Source: an uncultured Rhodospirillales bacterium (GTDB taxonomy: Bacteria > Pseudomonadota > Alphaproteobacteria > Acetobacterales > Acetobacteraceae). Taken from it: 12,982 bases of DNA. Below are positions 1 to 6,560 of the stretch, piece after piece. Within the stretch, counting starts at the first letter, position 1, and each line of letters opens with the position of its first letter. The stretch covers positions 1 to 12,982 of the forward strand of contig CAIYPH010000234.1 of the NCBI GenBank assembly GCA_903928045.1, read 5' to 3'. The notes beneath the pieces are model-generated. The model had not been told where the DNA came from. It ran no database searches and was given only the letters and a program-made list of their open reading frames with translations. A program made the position numbers and the translations under genes.

Positions 1-104
1 CGCCGGTCTATGTGATCTCGGGCGTCACCCGCGCCGGGCTGCCCGAGTTGCTCGGCGCCGTGTGGACCGACATCACCGAAGCCCGCAAGGCCAGGGCCGC
101 ATGA
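1..104 (+). CDS. obgE: GTPase ObgE/CgtA, C-terminal end (partial)
   Basis: Only the last 33 codons are present, read from base 3 ([20 protein letters not shown]...ARKARAA, then TGA at 102-104). The start lies outside the window. Obg is a GTPase that binds the large ribosomal subunit and acts in ribosome assembly and stress signalling. The visible piece fits the end of its G domain, where a '[12 protein letters not shown]' stretch supplies the SAx-type loop followed by a final helix. The identification leans on position: obgE directly before proB and proA is a familiar order in alphaproteobacteria. The stop overlaps the proB start as ATGA, so the two are probably co-translated. Another small GTPase would have a similar tail, so the call is good but not certain. 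Confidence 0.75.
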   Translation, partial: PVYVISGVTRAGLPELLGAVWTDITEARKARAA

Positions 105-1216
105 TCCCCGCGCTGTCATCCGCCCGCCGGGTGGTGGTGAAGATCGGTTCGGCGCTGGTGGTGGACGCGGCGAAAGCGGCGCCGCGCAAGGCGTGGCTGG
201 ATGGGGTGGCGGCGGATATTGCGGCGTTGCGGGCGCGGGGGACGGACGTGATTGTGGTGTCGTCCGGCGCGATTGCGTTGGCGCGGCGCTCGCTGAAGCT
301 CACGCGCAAGACATTGCGGCTGGAGGAGAAGCAGGCCGCCGCGGCGGTGGGGCAGATTCGGCTGGCGCAGGCCTGGACGGAGGCGTTGCAGGCGCATGGG
401 CTGACGGCGGCGCAGTTGTTGTTGACCTTGGAGGACAGCGAGGATCGCCGGCGGTATTTGAACGCGCGGGCGACGCTGACGACGTTGCTCGGCCTGTCCT
501 GCGTGCCCGTCATCAACGAGAATGACAGCGTGGCCACCGCCGAGATCCGCTTCGGCGATAATGACCGGCTGGCCGCGCGGGTCGCGGAGATGGTGCAGGC
601 GGATCAGCTGATCCTGCTCTCCGATATCGACGGGCTCTACACCGCCGATCCCCGCCGGGACCCCGACGCGACCCATATTCCGGTGGTGGAGGCGATCACG
701 CCGGAGATCGAGGCGATGGGGGGGGAGCCGCTGCCGGGCTATTCCTCGGGCGGCATGCGCACCAAGCTGATCGCGGCCCGCATCGCCACGGGTGCGGGGG
801 TGGCGATGGCGATCGCGGTGGGGCAGGTCGATCGGCCCTTGCAGGCGCTGGAAGATGGCGCCCGCTGCACCTGGTTTCTCCCGGCGCCCGAGGGGCGCAC
901 AGCCCGCAAGCGCTGGATTCTCGGCACCATCCAGCCGGCCGGCAGCCTCATCGTCGATCCCGGGGCGGCCCGCGCGCTGGCCCAGGGCCGCTCGCTGCTG
1001 CCGGCGGGGGTGCGCGGGCTCGATGGCGAATTCGCCCGGGGCGATGCAGTGGTGGTCAGGGATGCCGCAGGAACCGCGCTGGCCCGCGGCCTCTCGGCCT
1101 ATGGCAGCGCCGATGCGGCGCGCATAATCGGCCACAAAAGCGGGGAGATCGAGGCGCTGCTGGGCTGGCGCGGCCGCGACGAACTGATCCACCGCGACGA
1201 CCTCGTGCTGCTGTAG
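101..1216 (+). CDS. proB: glutamate 5-kinase with PUA domain
   Basis: ProB phosphorylates L-glutamate with ATP to gamma-glutamyl phosphate, the first and feedback-controlled step of proline synthesis in the cytoplasm. The 371-residue protein has the amino acid kinase fold: [10 protein letters not shown] near residue 11, [10 protein letters not shown] near 52, NENDSV at 139-144, [12 protein letters not shown] from 151, [11 protein letters not shown] near 174, and GGMRTK at 217-222. A PUA domain follows from about residue 271 to the end, as in full-length ProB. An in-frame GTG lies upstream at 62, but ATG 101 is chosen because it overlaps the obgE stop (ATGA) and puts the kinase strand at the usual distance from the start. 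Codon choice in the first third differs from the rest (see findings). proA follows after a 171-base gap. Confidence 0.96.
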   Translation: MIPALSSARRVVVKIGSALVVDAAKAAPRKAWLDGVAADIAALRARGTDVIVVSSGAIALARRSLKLTRKTLRLEEKQAAAAVGQIRLAQAWTEALQAHGLTAAQLLLTLEDSEDRRRYLNARATLTTLLGLSCVPVINENDSVATAEIRFGDNDRLAARVAEMVQADQLILLSDIDGLYTADPRRDPDATHIPVVEAITPEIEAMGGEPLPGYSSGGMRTKLIAARIATGAGVAMAIAVGQVDRPLQALEDGARCTWFLPAPEGRTARKRWILGTIQPAGSLIVDPGAARALAQGRSLLPAGVRGLDGEFARGDAVVVRDAAGTALARGLSAYGSADAARIIGHKSGEIEALLGWRGRDELIHRDDLVLL

Positions 1217-1240
1217 GGCGACGATGCGAAGCACGCAGTT

Positions 1241-1318
1241 GAACAACGAGACGGCGAGGCAGCGAGAGGTGGTTCTGGCAGGGCGCCTCTGCCTCGCCGT
1301 CTCGCTGCCTCGTTGTTC
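1241..1318 (+). repeat. intergenic imperfect inverted repeat between proB and proA
   Basis: The 171-base gap between proB and proA holds a strong dyad. GAACAACGAG at 1241-1250 is the reverse complement of 1309-1318. The 16-mer CGAGACGGCGAGGCAG at 1247-1262 is the exact reverse complement of 1289-1304. The two pairings share 1247-1250, so they are partly exclusive. Each arm is built from short cGAG-type units (cgag, gcgag, gcagcgag), which allow register slips. No T-run follows, so a simple intrinsic terminator is unlikely. A REP-like dispersed repeat or an mRNA hairpin that tunes proA are the better guesses. Confidence 0.8.
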
Positions 1319-1387
1319 CACTTGCCTGCCGTCACCCCTGTAGCCGAACCTGTCTTGATCCGGCACACTCACTCCGGGAAGAACGCC

Positions 1388-2659
1388 ATGGACATCGAGA
1401 ACGACCGCATCGCCACGTGGCTCAATGAAGCCGCCGCCGCCGCCCGCGCCGCTTCCGGCGCGCTGGCCCGTGCGCCCGAGGCCGTCCGCAACGCCGCACT
1501 CCGCGCCGCCGCCAATGCCCTGCGGGCGAGCAGCGATGCCATCGTCGCCGCCAATGCGCGTGATCTCCAGGCGTTTGACGCCGCGGGCGGCACCGCCGCC
1601 TTCCGCGATCGCCTGGCCCTCACCCCCGCCCGCGTCGACGCCATGGCGCGCGGGCTCGACGATATCGCGGACCTGCCGGACCCGCTGGCCCGTCGCTTAG
1701 GCGAATGGACGCGCCCCAACGGCCTCCTCATCCGCCGCGTGCCGCAGCCGCTCGGCGTCATCGGCATGATCTACGAGAGCCGCCCCAATGTCGGCGCCGA
1801 TGCGGCCGGGCTCTGCCTCAAGGCCGGCAGCGCCGTCATCCTGCGCGGCGGCTCCGACAGTTTCCACTCCGCCCGCGCCATCCACGCCGCGATGACCGCC
1901 GGGCTGCGCGCGGCCGGGCTGCCCGAAGCCGCGGTGCAGATCCCGCCCGAGACCGACCGCGCCTACGTCGCCGCCATGCTCGGCGCCTCGGGGATGATCG
2001 ACATGATCATCCCGCGCGGCGGCAAATCCCTCGTCGAGCGGGTGCAGCGCGAGGCGCGCGTGCCCGTGCTCGCCCACGCCGAGGGCCTTTGCCACACCTA
2101 TATCCATGCGGCGGCCGACCCCGCGAAGGCGCGCGCCATCCTCGTCAACGCCAAAATGCGCCGCATCGGCGTGTGCGGCGCCACCGAGACCCTGCTGATC
2201 GACGCCGCCATCGCCCCCAGCCTGCTGCCCGACCTCATCGCCGACCTCCGCGCGCTCGGCTGCGACTTCCGCGCCGGCCCCCGCGCGCGGGCCATCGTGC
2301 CCGACCTGCCCCACGCGCCCGACGGCACCTTCGATACCGAATGGCTCGACGCCATTCTCTCCATCGCCGTGGTCGACAACCTCGACCACGCGCTGCGCTT
2401 CATCCGCCACCACGGCAGCGAGCACACCGACTGCATCGTCACCGAGGATGCCGAGGCCGCCGCCGCCTTCCTCGCCGGAGTCGACTCGGCGGTGGCGATG
2501 TGGAACGCCTCCACCCAGTTCTGCGATGGCGGCGAGTTCGGCTTCGGCGCCGAGATCGGCATCGCCACCGGGCGCATCCACGCCCGCGGCCCGATCGGGC
2601 TCGAACAGCTCACCACCTTCCGCTACCACGTGATCGGAACCGGCCAGGTGCGCCCATGA
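1388..2659 (+). CDS. proA: gamma-glutamyl phosphate reductase (glutamate-5-semialdehyde dehydrogenase)
   Basis: ProA uses NADPH to reduce gamma-glutamyl phosphate, made by ProB, to glutamate-5-semialdehyde, which cyclises on the way to proline. The protein has 423 residues, normal for the family. It shows PLGVIGMIYESRPNV at 121-135, the LRGGSDS phosphate-loop region at 152-158, IPRGGKSLV near 208, and the catalytic cysteine in GVCGATETLL (Cys263). The C-terminal FGFGAEIGIATGRIHARGP is also typical. The reading frame stays open upstream to 1313, but ATG 1388 is preferred: GGGAAG lies six bases before it and the protein then begins with the usual helical N-terminus. Its stop overlaps an ATG (ATGA at 2656-2659) that is probably the original nadD start. 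Confidence 0.97.
   Translation: MDIENDRIATWLNEAAAAARAASGALARAPEAVRNAALRAAANALRASSDAIVAANARDLQAFDAAGGTAAFRDRLALTPARVDAMARGLDDIADLPDPLARRLGEWTRPNGLLIRRVPQPLGVIGMIYESRPNVGADAAGLCLKAGSAVILRGGSDSFHSARAIHAAMTAGLRAAGLPEAAVQIPPETDRAYVAAMLGASGMIDMIIPRGGKSLVERVQREARVPVLAHAEGLCHTYIHAAADPAKARAILVNAKMRRIGVCGATETLLIDAAIAPSLLPDLIADLRALGCDFRAGPRARAIVPDLPHAPDGTFDTEWLDAILSIAVVDNLDHALRFIRHHGSEHTDCIVTEDAEAAAAFLAGVDSAVAMWNASTQFCDGGEFGFGAEIGIATGRIHARGPIGLEQLTTFRYHVIGTGQVRP
2646..2650 (+). promoter_or_regulatory. ribosome binding site for the presumed nadD start ATG at 2656
   Basis: AGGTG sits five bases before ATG 2656, which overlaps the proA stop as ATGA. This is the layout expected for a coupled downstream gene, yet the ATG opens a reading frame that ends after five codons at TGA 2671. 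No comparable site lies before the CTG at 2670, the only alternative start in the nadD frame. The site therefore favours 2656 as the true entry point for nadD. Confidence 0.5.
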
Positions 2660-2669
2660 CGGTGCGCCC

Positions 2670-3269
2670 CTGATACCGCCACGGGGAGACCGGCGCACCA
2701 GCCGGATCGGGCTGCTCGGCGGCTCGTTCAACCCCGCGCATGACGGGCACCGCCACGTCGCCGAGCTCGTCCGCCGCCGCCTGCGGCTCGACCAGGTGTG
2801 GCTGCTGGTCTCGCCCGGCAACCCGCTCAAGCCCTCCCGCTTCATGGCGCCGCTCGCCGAACGCCTCGCCTCCGCGCGCCGCATCGCCGATGGGCGCCGC
2901 ATCGTCGCCACCGATATCGAGCGCGCGCTCGGCACCGTCTACACCGTCGATACCGTGCACGCGCTCAGCACCCGCTTCCCCCGCGCCCGCTTCGTGTGGC
3001 TGATGGGGGCCGATAATCTCGAGCAACTGCCGCGCTGGCGGCGCTGGCGGGAGATTGTCGCAACAATGCCGTTTGCCGTTGTGCCGCGTCCGACCTACAA
3101 TCACCGTGCCTTGGCCGGATTGGCCGCCCATCGGCTGGCCGGCGCCCGGCTGTCCGCCCACAAGGCGCCCGCCCTCGCCGACTACACCCCTCCCGCCTGG
3201 GTGTTCCTGCCCGCGCCACAACACAAGGCGTCCGCGTCCGCTATTCGCGCCGCCCTTTCCGGAGTCTAG
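2670..3269 (+). CDS. nadD: nicotinate-nucleotide adenylyltransferase, start region irregular
   Basis: NadD joins nicotinate mononucleotide and ATP to form deamido-NAD in NAD synthesis. Read from CTG 2670 (199 residues) the protein shows the nucleotidyltransferase motif GLLGGSFNPAHDGH at 14-27, LLVSPGNPLKP, FVWLMGADNLEQLPRWRRW, and SASAIR at 188-193 as the C-terminal ISxTxIR-like motif. The frame has no ATG, GTG or TTG before the GGSFNPAH motif; the first, GTG 2796, would delete it. ATG 2656 with a good ribosome site reads M-T-V-R-P then TGA. One extra C in the CCCC run at 2667-2670, or a -1 slip on CCC before that TGA, joins it to the nadD frame and gives 204 residues. The function is secure; the 5' end is not. 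Loss of this usually essential gene is unlikely. Confidence 0.9.
   Translation: MIPPRGDRRTSRIGLLGGSFNPAHDGHRHVAELVRRRLRLDQVWLLVSPGNPLKPSRFMAPLAERLASARRIADGRRIVATDIERALGTVYTVDTVHALSTRFPRARFVWLMGADNLEQLPRWRRWREIVATMPFAVVPRPTYNHRALAGLAAHRLAGARLSAHKAPALADYTPPAWVFLPAPQHKASASAIRAALSGV
3261..3264 (+). promoter_or_regulatory. ribosome binding site supporting an ATC start for rsfS
   Basis: GGAG inside the last codons of nadD lies nine bases before ATC 3274. The following codons read A-R-K-P-P, a typical lysine-rich N-terminus if ATC initiates. The only standard start nearby, GTG 3337, has no purine-rich site ahead of it. Confidence 0.35.
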
Positions 3270-3273
3270 GACC

Positions 3274-3798
3274 ATCGCCAGAAAACCGCCTGCTCCCCCC
3301 ACGGAGACCAGCAGCAAGACGCGCTCCCGCAGCGCCGTGGCCGGCAAGATCCCCGCCCCCCCGGGCACGCAGCGCAAGAAGGCCACCGTCGCCGGCCCCG
3401 CGCGCAAGCGCGCACGCGGCGCCCCGCTGCCGTCCGAACGGCTGGATGAACTGCAGAAAATCATCGTCGCCTGCCTCGAGGACGACAAGGCCGAGAATGT
3501 GATCGCGCTCGATCTCGCCGGCCGAGCCTCCTTCACCGATCGCATGGTGATCGCTACCGGCCTGGCCGACCGCCAGATCGCCGCCATGGCCACCCATCTC
3601 GACGAGAAACTCTCCGCCGCCGGCCTCAAGCGCATCCAGATCGAAGGTGCCGGTGGCTCGGACTGGGTGCTGATCGACGCCGGCGACATCGTCATCCACC
3701 TCTTCAAGCCCGAAGCCCGCGAGATGTACGGGCTCGAACGGATGTGGGGCAGCGATCTCGACGAAGCGGCCGAAGACCCGCAGCCTGGCCCTGGCTGA
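3274..3798 (+). CDS. rsfS: ribosomal silencing factor RsfS (Iojap family)
   Basis: RsfS binds ribosomal protein L14 on the 50S subunit and blocks subunit joining when nutrients are short. The core domain lies at about residues 53-160 of the 174-residue version: [30 protein letters not shown], then [23 protein letters not shown], then [36 protein letters not shown], the family signature. Before it is a Pro/Ala/Lys/Arg-rich stretch of about 50 residues, probably disordered. The start is unsettled. ATC 3274 lies five bases past the nadD stop and has a GGAG site nine bases ahead, but ATC is a very rare start. GTG 3337 would give 153 residues and keep the whole domain, but lacks a ribosome site. 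An in-frame ATG at 3055 lies deep inside nadD and is unlikely. Confidence 0.92.
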   Translation: MARKPPAPPTETSSKTRSRSAVAGKIPAPPGTQRKKATVAGPARKRARGAPLPSERLDELQKIIVACLEDDKAENVIALDLAGRASFTDRMVIATGLADRQIAAMATHLDEKLSAAGLKRIQIEGAGGSDWVLIDAGDIVIHLFKPEAREMYGLERMWGSDLDEAAEDPQPGPG

Positions 3799-4255
3799 GC
3801 ACCTCCTGGCCGCGGTCGGCAAAATCGGCCGCGGCCCCGAAGCCGACCTGTTCGCCCGCTACAACGCCCGGCTCCGCCCGCCGCTGACCGTGCGCGAAGT
3901 CCCCGACGGCACCGGCAGCGCGGTCGAGATCAAACGGCGGGAGGCGGCAGGTCTGTTGGCCGCGATTTCCGCCACTGCGATCGTGGTGGCGCTCGATCTG
4001 GGTGGAAGAACGCCGACCAGCGAAGCCCTGTCCGTCCAACTCGCAAGCTGGCGAGAGGCGGCGCGACCGATCTGCTTCGTGATCGGCGGCGCCGAGGGGC
4101 TGGACGCCAGCGTGCTTGCGCGCGCCGACCACACGCTGTCACTGGGGACGCTGACCTGGCCGCATATGTTGGTACGGGTGATGCTCGCCGAGCAGCTCTA
4201 TCGGGCGCAGGCGATTGCCGCTGGGCACCCGTACCATCGCGCCGGGAGGCCGTGA
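3785..4255 (+). CDS. rlmH: 23S rRNA (pseudouridine1915-N3)-methyltransferase
   Basis: RlmH is a small SPOUT-class methyltransferase that uses S-adenosylmethionine to methylate pseudouridine 1915 in 23S rRNA of assembled ribosomes. Reading from CTG 3785 gives 156 residues, matching the family's usual 155 or so. Visible features are [20 protein letters not shown] at 7-26, the SAM-binding knot around FVIGGAEGL (98-106), and [23 protein letters not shown] ending in GHPYHR (147-152). There is no ATG, GTG or TTG in frame before GTG 3890, which would remove the first 35 residues of the fold. CTG 3785 or CTG 3791 are therefore the likely starts, both overlapping the end of rsfS. The gene closes the housekeeping operon and faces the alarmone hydrolase gene tail to tail. 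Confidence 0.9.
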   Translation: MALAEHLLAAVGKIGRGPEADLFARYNARLRPPLTVREVPDGTGSAVEIKRREAAGLLAAISATAIVVALDLGGRTPTSEALSVQLASWREAARPICFVIGGAEGLDASVLARADHTLSLGTLTWPHMLVRVMLAEQLYRAQAIAAGHPYHRAGRP

Positions 4256-4294
4256 GGAAGCAGCTCTTCTAAAAAAAGACCGCTTGCTTGCCGT
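4256..4294. terminator. weak bidirectional terminator candidate in a convergent gap
   Basis: The 39 bases between the convergent ends of rlmH and the alarmone hydrolase gene hold an A7 run (4271-4277), which reads as U7 on the - strand. Weak arms flank it: AAGCA at 4258-4262 can pair with TGCTT at 4285-4289, and GC 4263-4264 with GC 4282-4283. The run lies in the loop rather than after a stem, so this is not a classic terminator. The position is where one would be expected. Confidence 0.3.
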
Positions 4295-4831
4295 TCATAC
4301 CGCCGCGTCGGCCTCGGCAGCCGCCTGATCGAACACCGCTTCGAGCCAGGGATTGGCGCCGCGGGTTCCGGCGACCACGGCGCGGGCCCAGGCAACGTAT
4401 TCGCGCTTGCGCTCGGGGGGCCAATTGGCGGGGGGCGAGGCCTTCATGGCACGCAGATTGCTGGTTTTGTCGGCGAGTTTGAGGATCTTGGCGCGATCGG
4501 ATGTCTTCGGGGCGTGGGCGATTTGCAGTCGCTTGCGCTCGGCCTTGGGGAGGGATTTGTCGTCGGTGACCGCGGCGACCAGGGCCGCGACGTCGGGTCC
4601 GAAGCGGTCGGTGATTTCGGCCTCGGTGATCCCGCAATCCTCGATGGTGTCATGCAGGAGGGCGGCTATGGCGAGATTGGGGTCGAGGCCAGCAGTGGCT
4701 TCGGTGACGAGGTGGGCGACTTCGAGGAGGTGGTTGATATAGGGCTCCTGTGCCGCGCCCTTGCGGCGTTGGTCGGTATGCCAGCGGGCGGCCTGGTCGG
4801 CGGCGGCGAGCATGCGGAGAAGGTCGCTCAT
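4295..4831 (-). CDS. MESH1-type small alarmone hydrolase (HD domain)
   Basis: A 178-residue single-domain HD hydrolase, predicted to remove the 3' pyrophosphate of (p)ppGpp in the cytoplasm; no synthetase domain is present. Residues match the MESH1/SpoT hydrolase pattern almost position for position: R23-K24, H34 in PYINH, H60-D61 in ALLHDTIED, E64-D65, VTDDKSLPK to K96, and D121 to N125 in KLADKTSN. H34, H60, D61 and D121 would bind the metal. The tail PPERKREYVAWARAVVAGTRG also fits MESH1. The start ATG overlaps the stop of the upstream peptidase gene as ATGA, with AAGGA seven bases before it. A NADPH phosphatase role, known for animal MESH1, is possible. The activity is inferred; the family is clear. 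Confidence 0.9.
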   Translation of the reverse strand: MSDLLRMLAAADQAARWHTDQRRKGAAQEPYINHLLEVAHLVTEATAGLDPNLAIAALLHDTIEDCGITEAEITDRFGPDVAALVAAVTDDKSLPKAERKRLQIAHAPKTSDRAKILKLADKTSNLRAMKASPPANWPPERKREYVAWARAVVAGTRGANPWLEAVFDQAAAEADAAV

Positions 4832-5643
4832 TGTCCGATCCTTAAGAGTCGTGGGCCTTCCGCGCGTAGCCAGGCGTTGGCGGCCTCGGTGTGGGGGGTG
4901 AGGGTGGCGACGAGGGCCCAGAACTCGCGTCCGTGGTTCATGTGGCGGAGATGGGCGACCTCGTGGGCGGCGACGTAGTCCTGCACGTGGCGTGGCGCCA
5001 AGACGAGGCGCCAGGAGAAGGCGAGGCTGCGATCCGCGGCGCAACTGCCCCAGCGGCTTTTGGTGTCTTTCACGCTGACCCGCCTGGGATGCAGGCCGGC
5101 CATCGCCGCCTTGGCCATGGCGAGCGCGGCGAGTTCGCGGCGGGCCTCGGCGCGCAGGAAGTCGGCGACGCGGCGGGGGAGGAAGGCGGGATCGCCGCCG
5201 ACCAGGATGGTGGTGCCAACCAGCCGGGCCGGGCCGGGGGCGCCGGTGTGGCGGATGCTGTGCTCGATGCCGTGCAGCGGGATGCTGGCGCCGTCGGCGA
5301 AGGGGATGGGGCCTGGCAGGGCGGCGAGGCGTTCGGCGACCCAGCCGGCGTGGTCCATTAGCAACGCGAGCCCGGCCTTGCGCGAGGTGCGGCCGGGCAA
5401 GGTGACGATGACGGCGCCACCGCGCGGGTCGATCCGCAGCGAAAGGCGGCGGGCGCGGGCGCTGCGCCGCCACTCGACCTCGGCGGGGCCGTGGGGGAGA
5501 CGGATGATCTCGGTGGTGCTGGGTTCGGGCTGCCGTTTCGCGATGGGCGGTTTGGGCGCGGGCGGTGTGGGGGCAGACGCGCGCGGGGCCGGGGAGAGAG
5601 TCTCCCGGATCAGGCCCCAGAGCGACATCTGCCCCCGGATCAT
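4828..5643 (-). CDS. YgjP/DUF45-family zinc metallopeptidase
   Basis: A 271-residue protein of the M48-like DUF45 (YgjP, SprT-like) group. The zinc site is HEVAHLRHMNH: His227, Glu228, His231 and probably His237, an HExxH-x5-H arrangement. Ahead of it are KSRWGSC and LAFSWRLVLAPRHVQDYVAAHE, the family's core. No signal peptide or membrane segment is seen, so it is probably cytoplasmic. The first 45 residues are Pro/Ala-rich. In-frame ATGs exist at 5670, 5643 and 5628; 5643 is chosen because it overlaps the stop of the upstream aldolase gene (ATGA). The stop overlaps the alarmone hydrolase start the same way. The substrate is unknown. YgjP-type proteins often sit beside restriction genes or alone, so the partners here are of interest. 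Confidence 0.88.
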   Translation of the reverse strand: MIRGQMSLWGLIRETLSPAPRASAPTPPAPKPPIAKRQPEPSTTEIIRLPHGPAEVEWRRSARARRLSLRIDPRGGAVIVTLPGRTSRKAGLALLMDHAGWVAERLAALPGPIPFADGASIPLHGIEHSIRHTGAPGPARLVGTTILVGGDPAFLPRRVADFLRAEARRELAALAMAKAAMAGLHPRRVSVKDTKSRWGSCAADRSLAFSWRLVLAPRHVQDYVAAHEVAHLRHMNHGREFWALVATLTPHTEAANAWLRAEGPRLLRIGQ

Positions 5644-6560
5644 GCCGCCTTGGCGAGGCTGAGGCCACAAGCGTCGAAGGCGGCGTAGAGCTTGGTCGCC
5701 GCCTCGGCGGAGAGGCGCATATGCGGCGGGCGCATGTGCTGCCAGGCGGGATTGCCGGTGTGGCGGGCGATCAGGGCCTTGAGGCCGGGGATCAGCGGGG
5801 CGGAGACGACAGCCTTGCGGATGGCCGAGAGGGTGAGCTGGGCTTCAGCGCCGCGGGCGTTGTTCCAGTTGGCGTAGACCACCGCGCTCATCGCGCTGCC
5901 GACATTGGCGGCAGCCGTGATGCAGCCGGCGCCGCCGGCGTTCAGCAGGTCATGCAGCGCGCCATCGTCGCCGCAGAACACCTCGAACCCGTCCTTGGCG
6001 TAGTGGTCGGCGTAGGCGCGGGTGTTGGCGAAATCGCCGGAGCTGTCCTTGATGCCCTTCACCTTGCCGGGATAGGCCTTGAGCAGCCGGCCGATGAGGT
6101 CGATCCCGAAGGGGACGGCGGATTGGGCGGGGAAGTGGTAGAGGTAGATCTTGATGTCGCCGCCGACGCGCTCGATCACCTGGGAGAAATAGGCGAACAG
6201 GCCGTCATCGCTGGGGTTCTTGTAGAAGAAGGGCGGCAGGAGCAGGGCGCCGCGGCAGCCGAGCGACTCGGCCTTGCGGGTGAGCAGCACGGTGTCGGTG
6301 ATGGCGGTGGTGCCGGTGCCCGGCATCATCACGGCGGCGGGAATGCCGCGCTCCACAAGGCCCTCCATGACGGCGATGCGCTCGGAGATGCCCAGCGAAT
6401 TGGCCTCGCCGGTGGTGCCGAGCACGCCGAGGCCGTTGCAGCCATTGGCCAGCAGCCACTTGGAGTGGGCGGCCATGCGGTCGAGGTCGATCGAGAGATC
6501 GGCATTCATCGCGGTGAGCACGGCGGCATTCACGCCGCCATAGATGGCGTTCGACATCAT
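5640..6560 (-). CDS. dihydrodipicolinate synthase/N-acetylneuraminate lyase superfamily aldolase
   Basis: A 306-residue TIM-barrel class I aldolase. It carries GTTGE at 48-52, the catalytic-region Tyr141 in YLYHFP, and the Schiff-base Lys171 in GIKDSSGD. Members condense or split pyruvate with an aldehyde. Differences from true DapA argue for another substrate: GTTGEAN in place of GTTGES/T, YHFP in place of YNVP, and a long C-terminal AWQHMRPPHMRLSAE segment. The gene sits away from lysine genes, among unrelated small genes. Candidate activities are a 2-keto-3-deoxy sugar acid aldolase, a neuraminate lyase or a 4-hydroxy-2-oxoglutarate aldolase; none can be chosen from sequence alone. ATG 6560 overlaps the upstream stop (ATGA), and a second ATG follows at 6557. 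Confidence 0.88.
   Translation of the reverse strand: MMSNAIYGGVNAAVLTAMNADLSIDLDRMAAHSKWLLANGCNGLGVLGTTGEANSLGISERIAVMEGLVERGIPAAVMMPGTGTTAITDTVLLTRKAESLGCRGALLLPPFFYKNPSDDGLFAYFSQVIERVGGDIKIYLYHFPAQSAVPFGIDLIGRLLKAYPGKVKGIKDSSGDFANTRAYADHYAKDGFEVFCGDDGALHDLLNAGGAGCITAAANVGSAMSAVVYANWNNARGAEAQLTLSAIRKAVVSAPLIPGLKALIARHTGNPAWQHMRPPHMRLSAEAATKLYAAFDACGLSLAKAA

Noticed and set aside
116..1372. Long open frame on the - strand across proB
   Set aside because: It is a GC-driven shadow: low-complexity Arg/Pro/Gly-rich translation without a recognisable domain, fully opposite a well-supported gene.
1388..2659. Upstream extension of proA to 1313
   Set aside because: The added 25 residues come from the inverted repeat region and the ATG at 1388 has a proper ribosome site.
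1697..2935. Long - strand open frame across proA and nadD
   Set aside because: Same reason: biased composition, no family motif, and it crosses two clear + strand genes.
4295..5668. A 457-codon open frame that could be read as a fusion ending in the alarmone hydrolase
   Set aside because: The upstream part is Pro/Arg-rich shadow of the YgjP-like gene; the hydrolase has its own ATG with a ribosome site at 4831.
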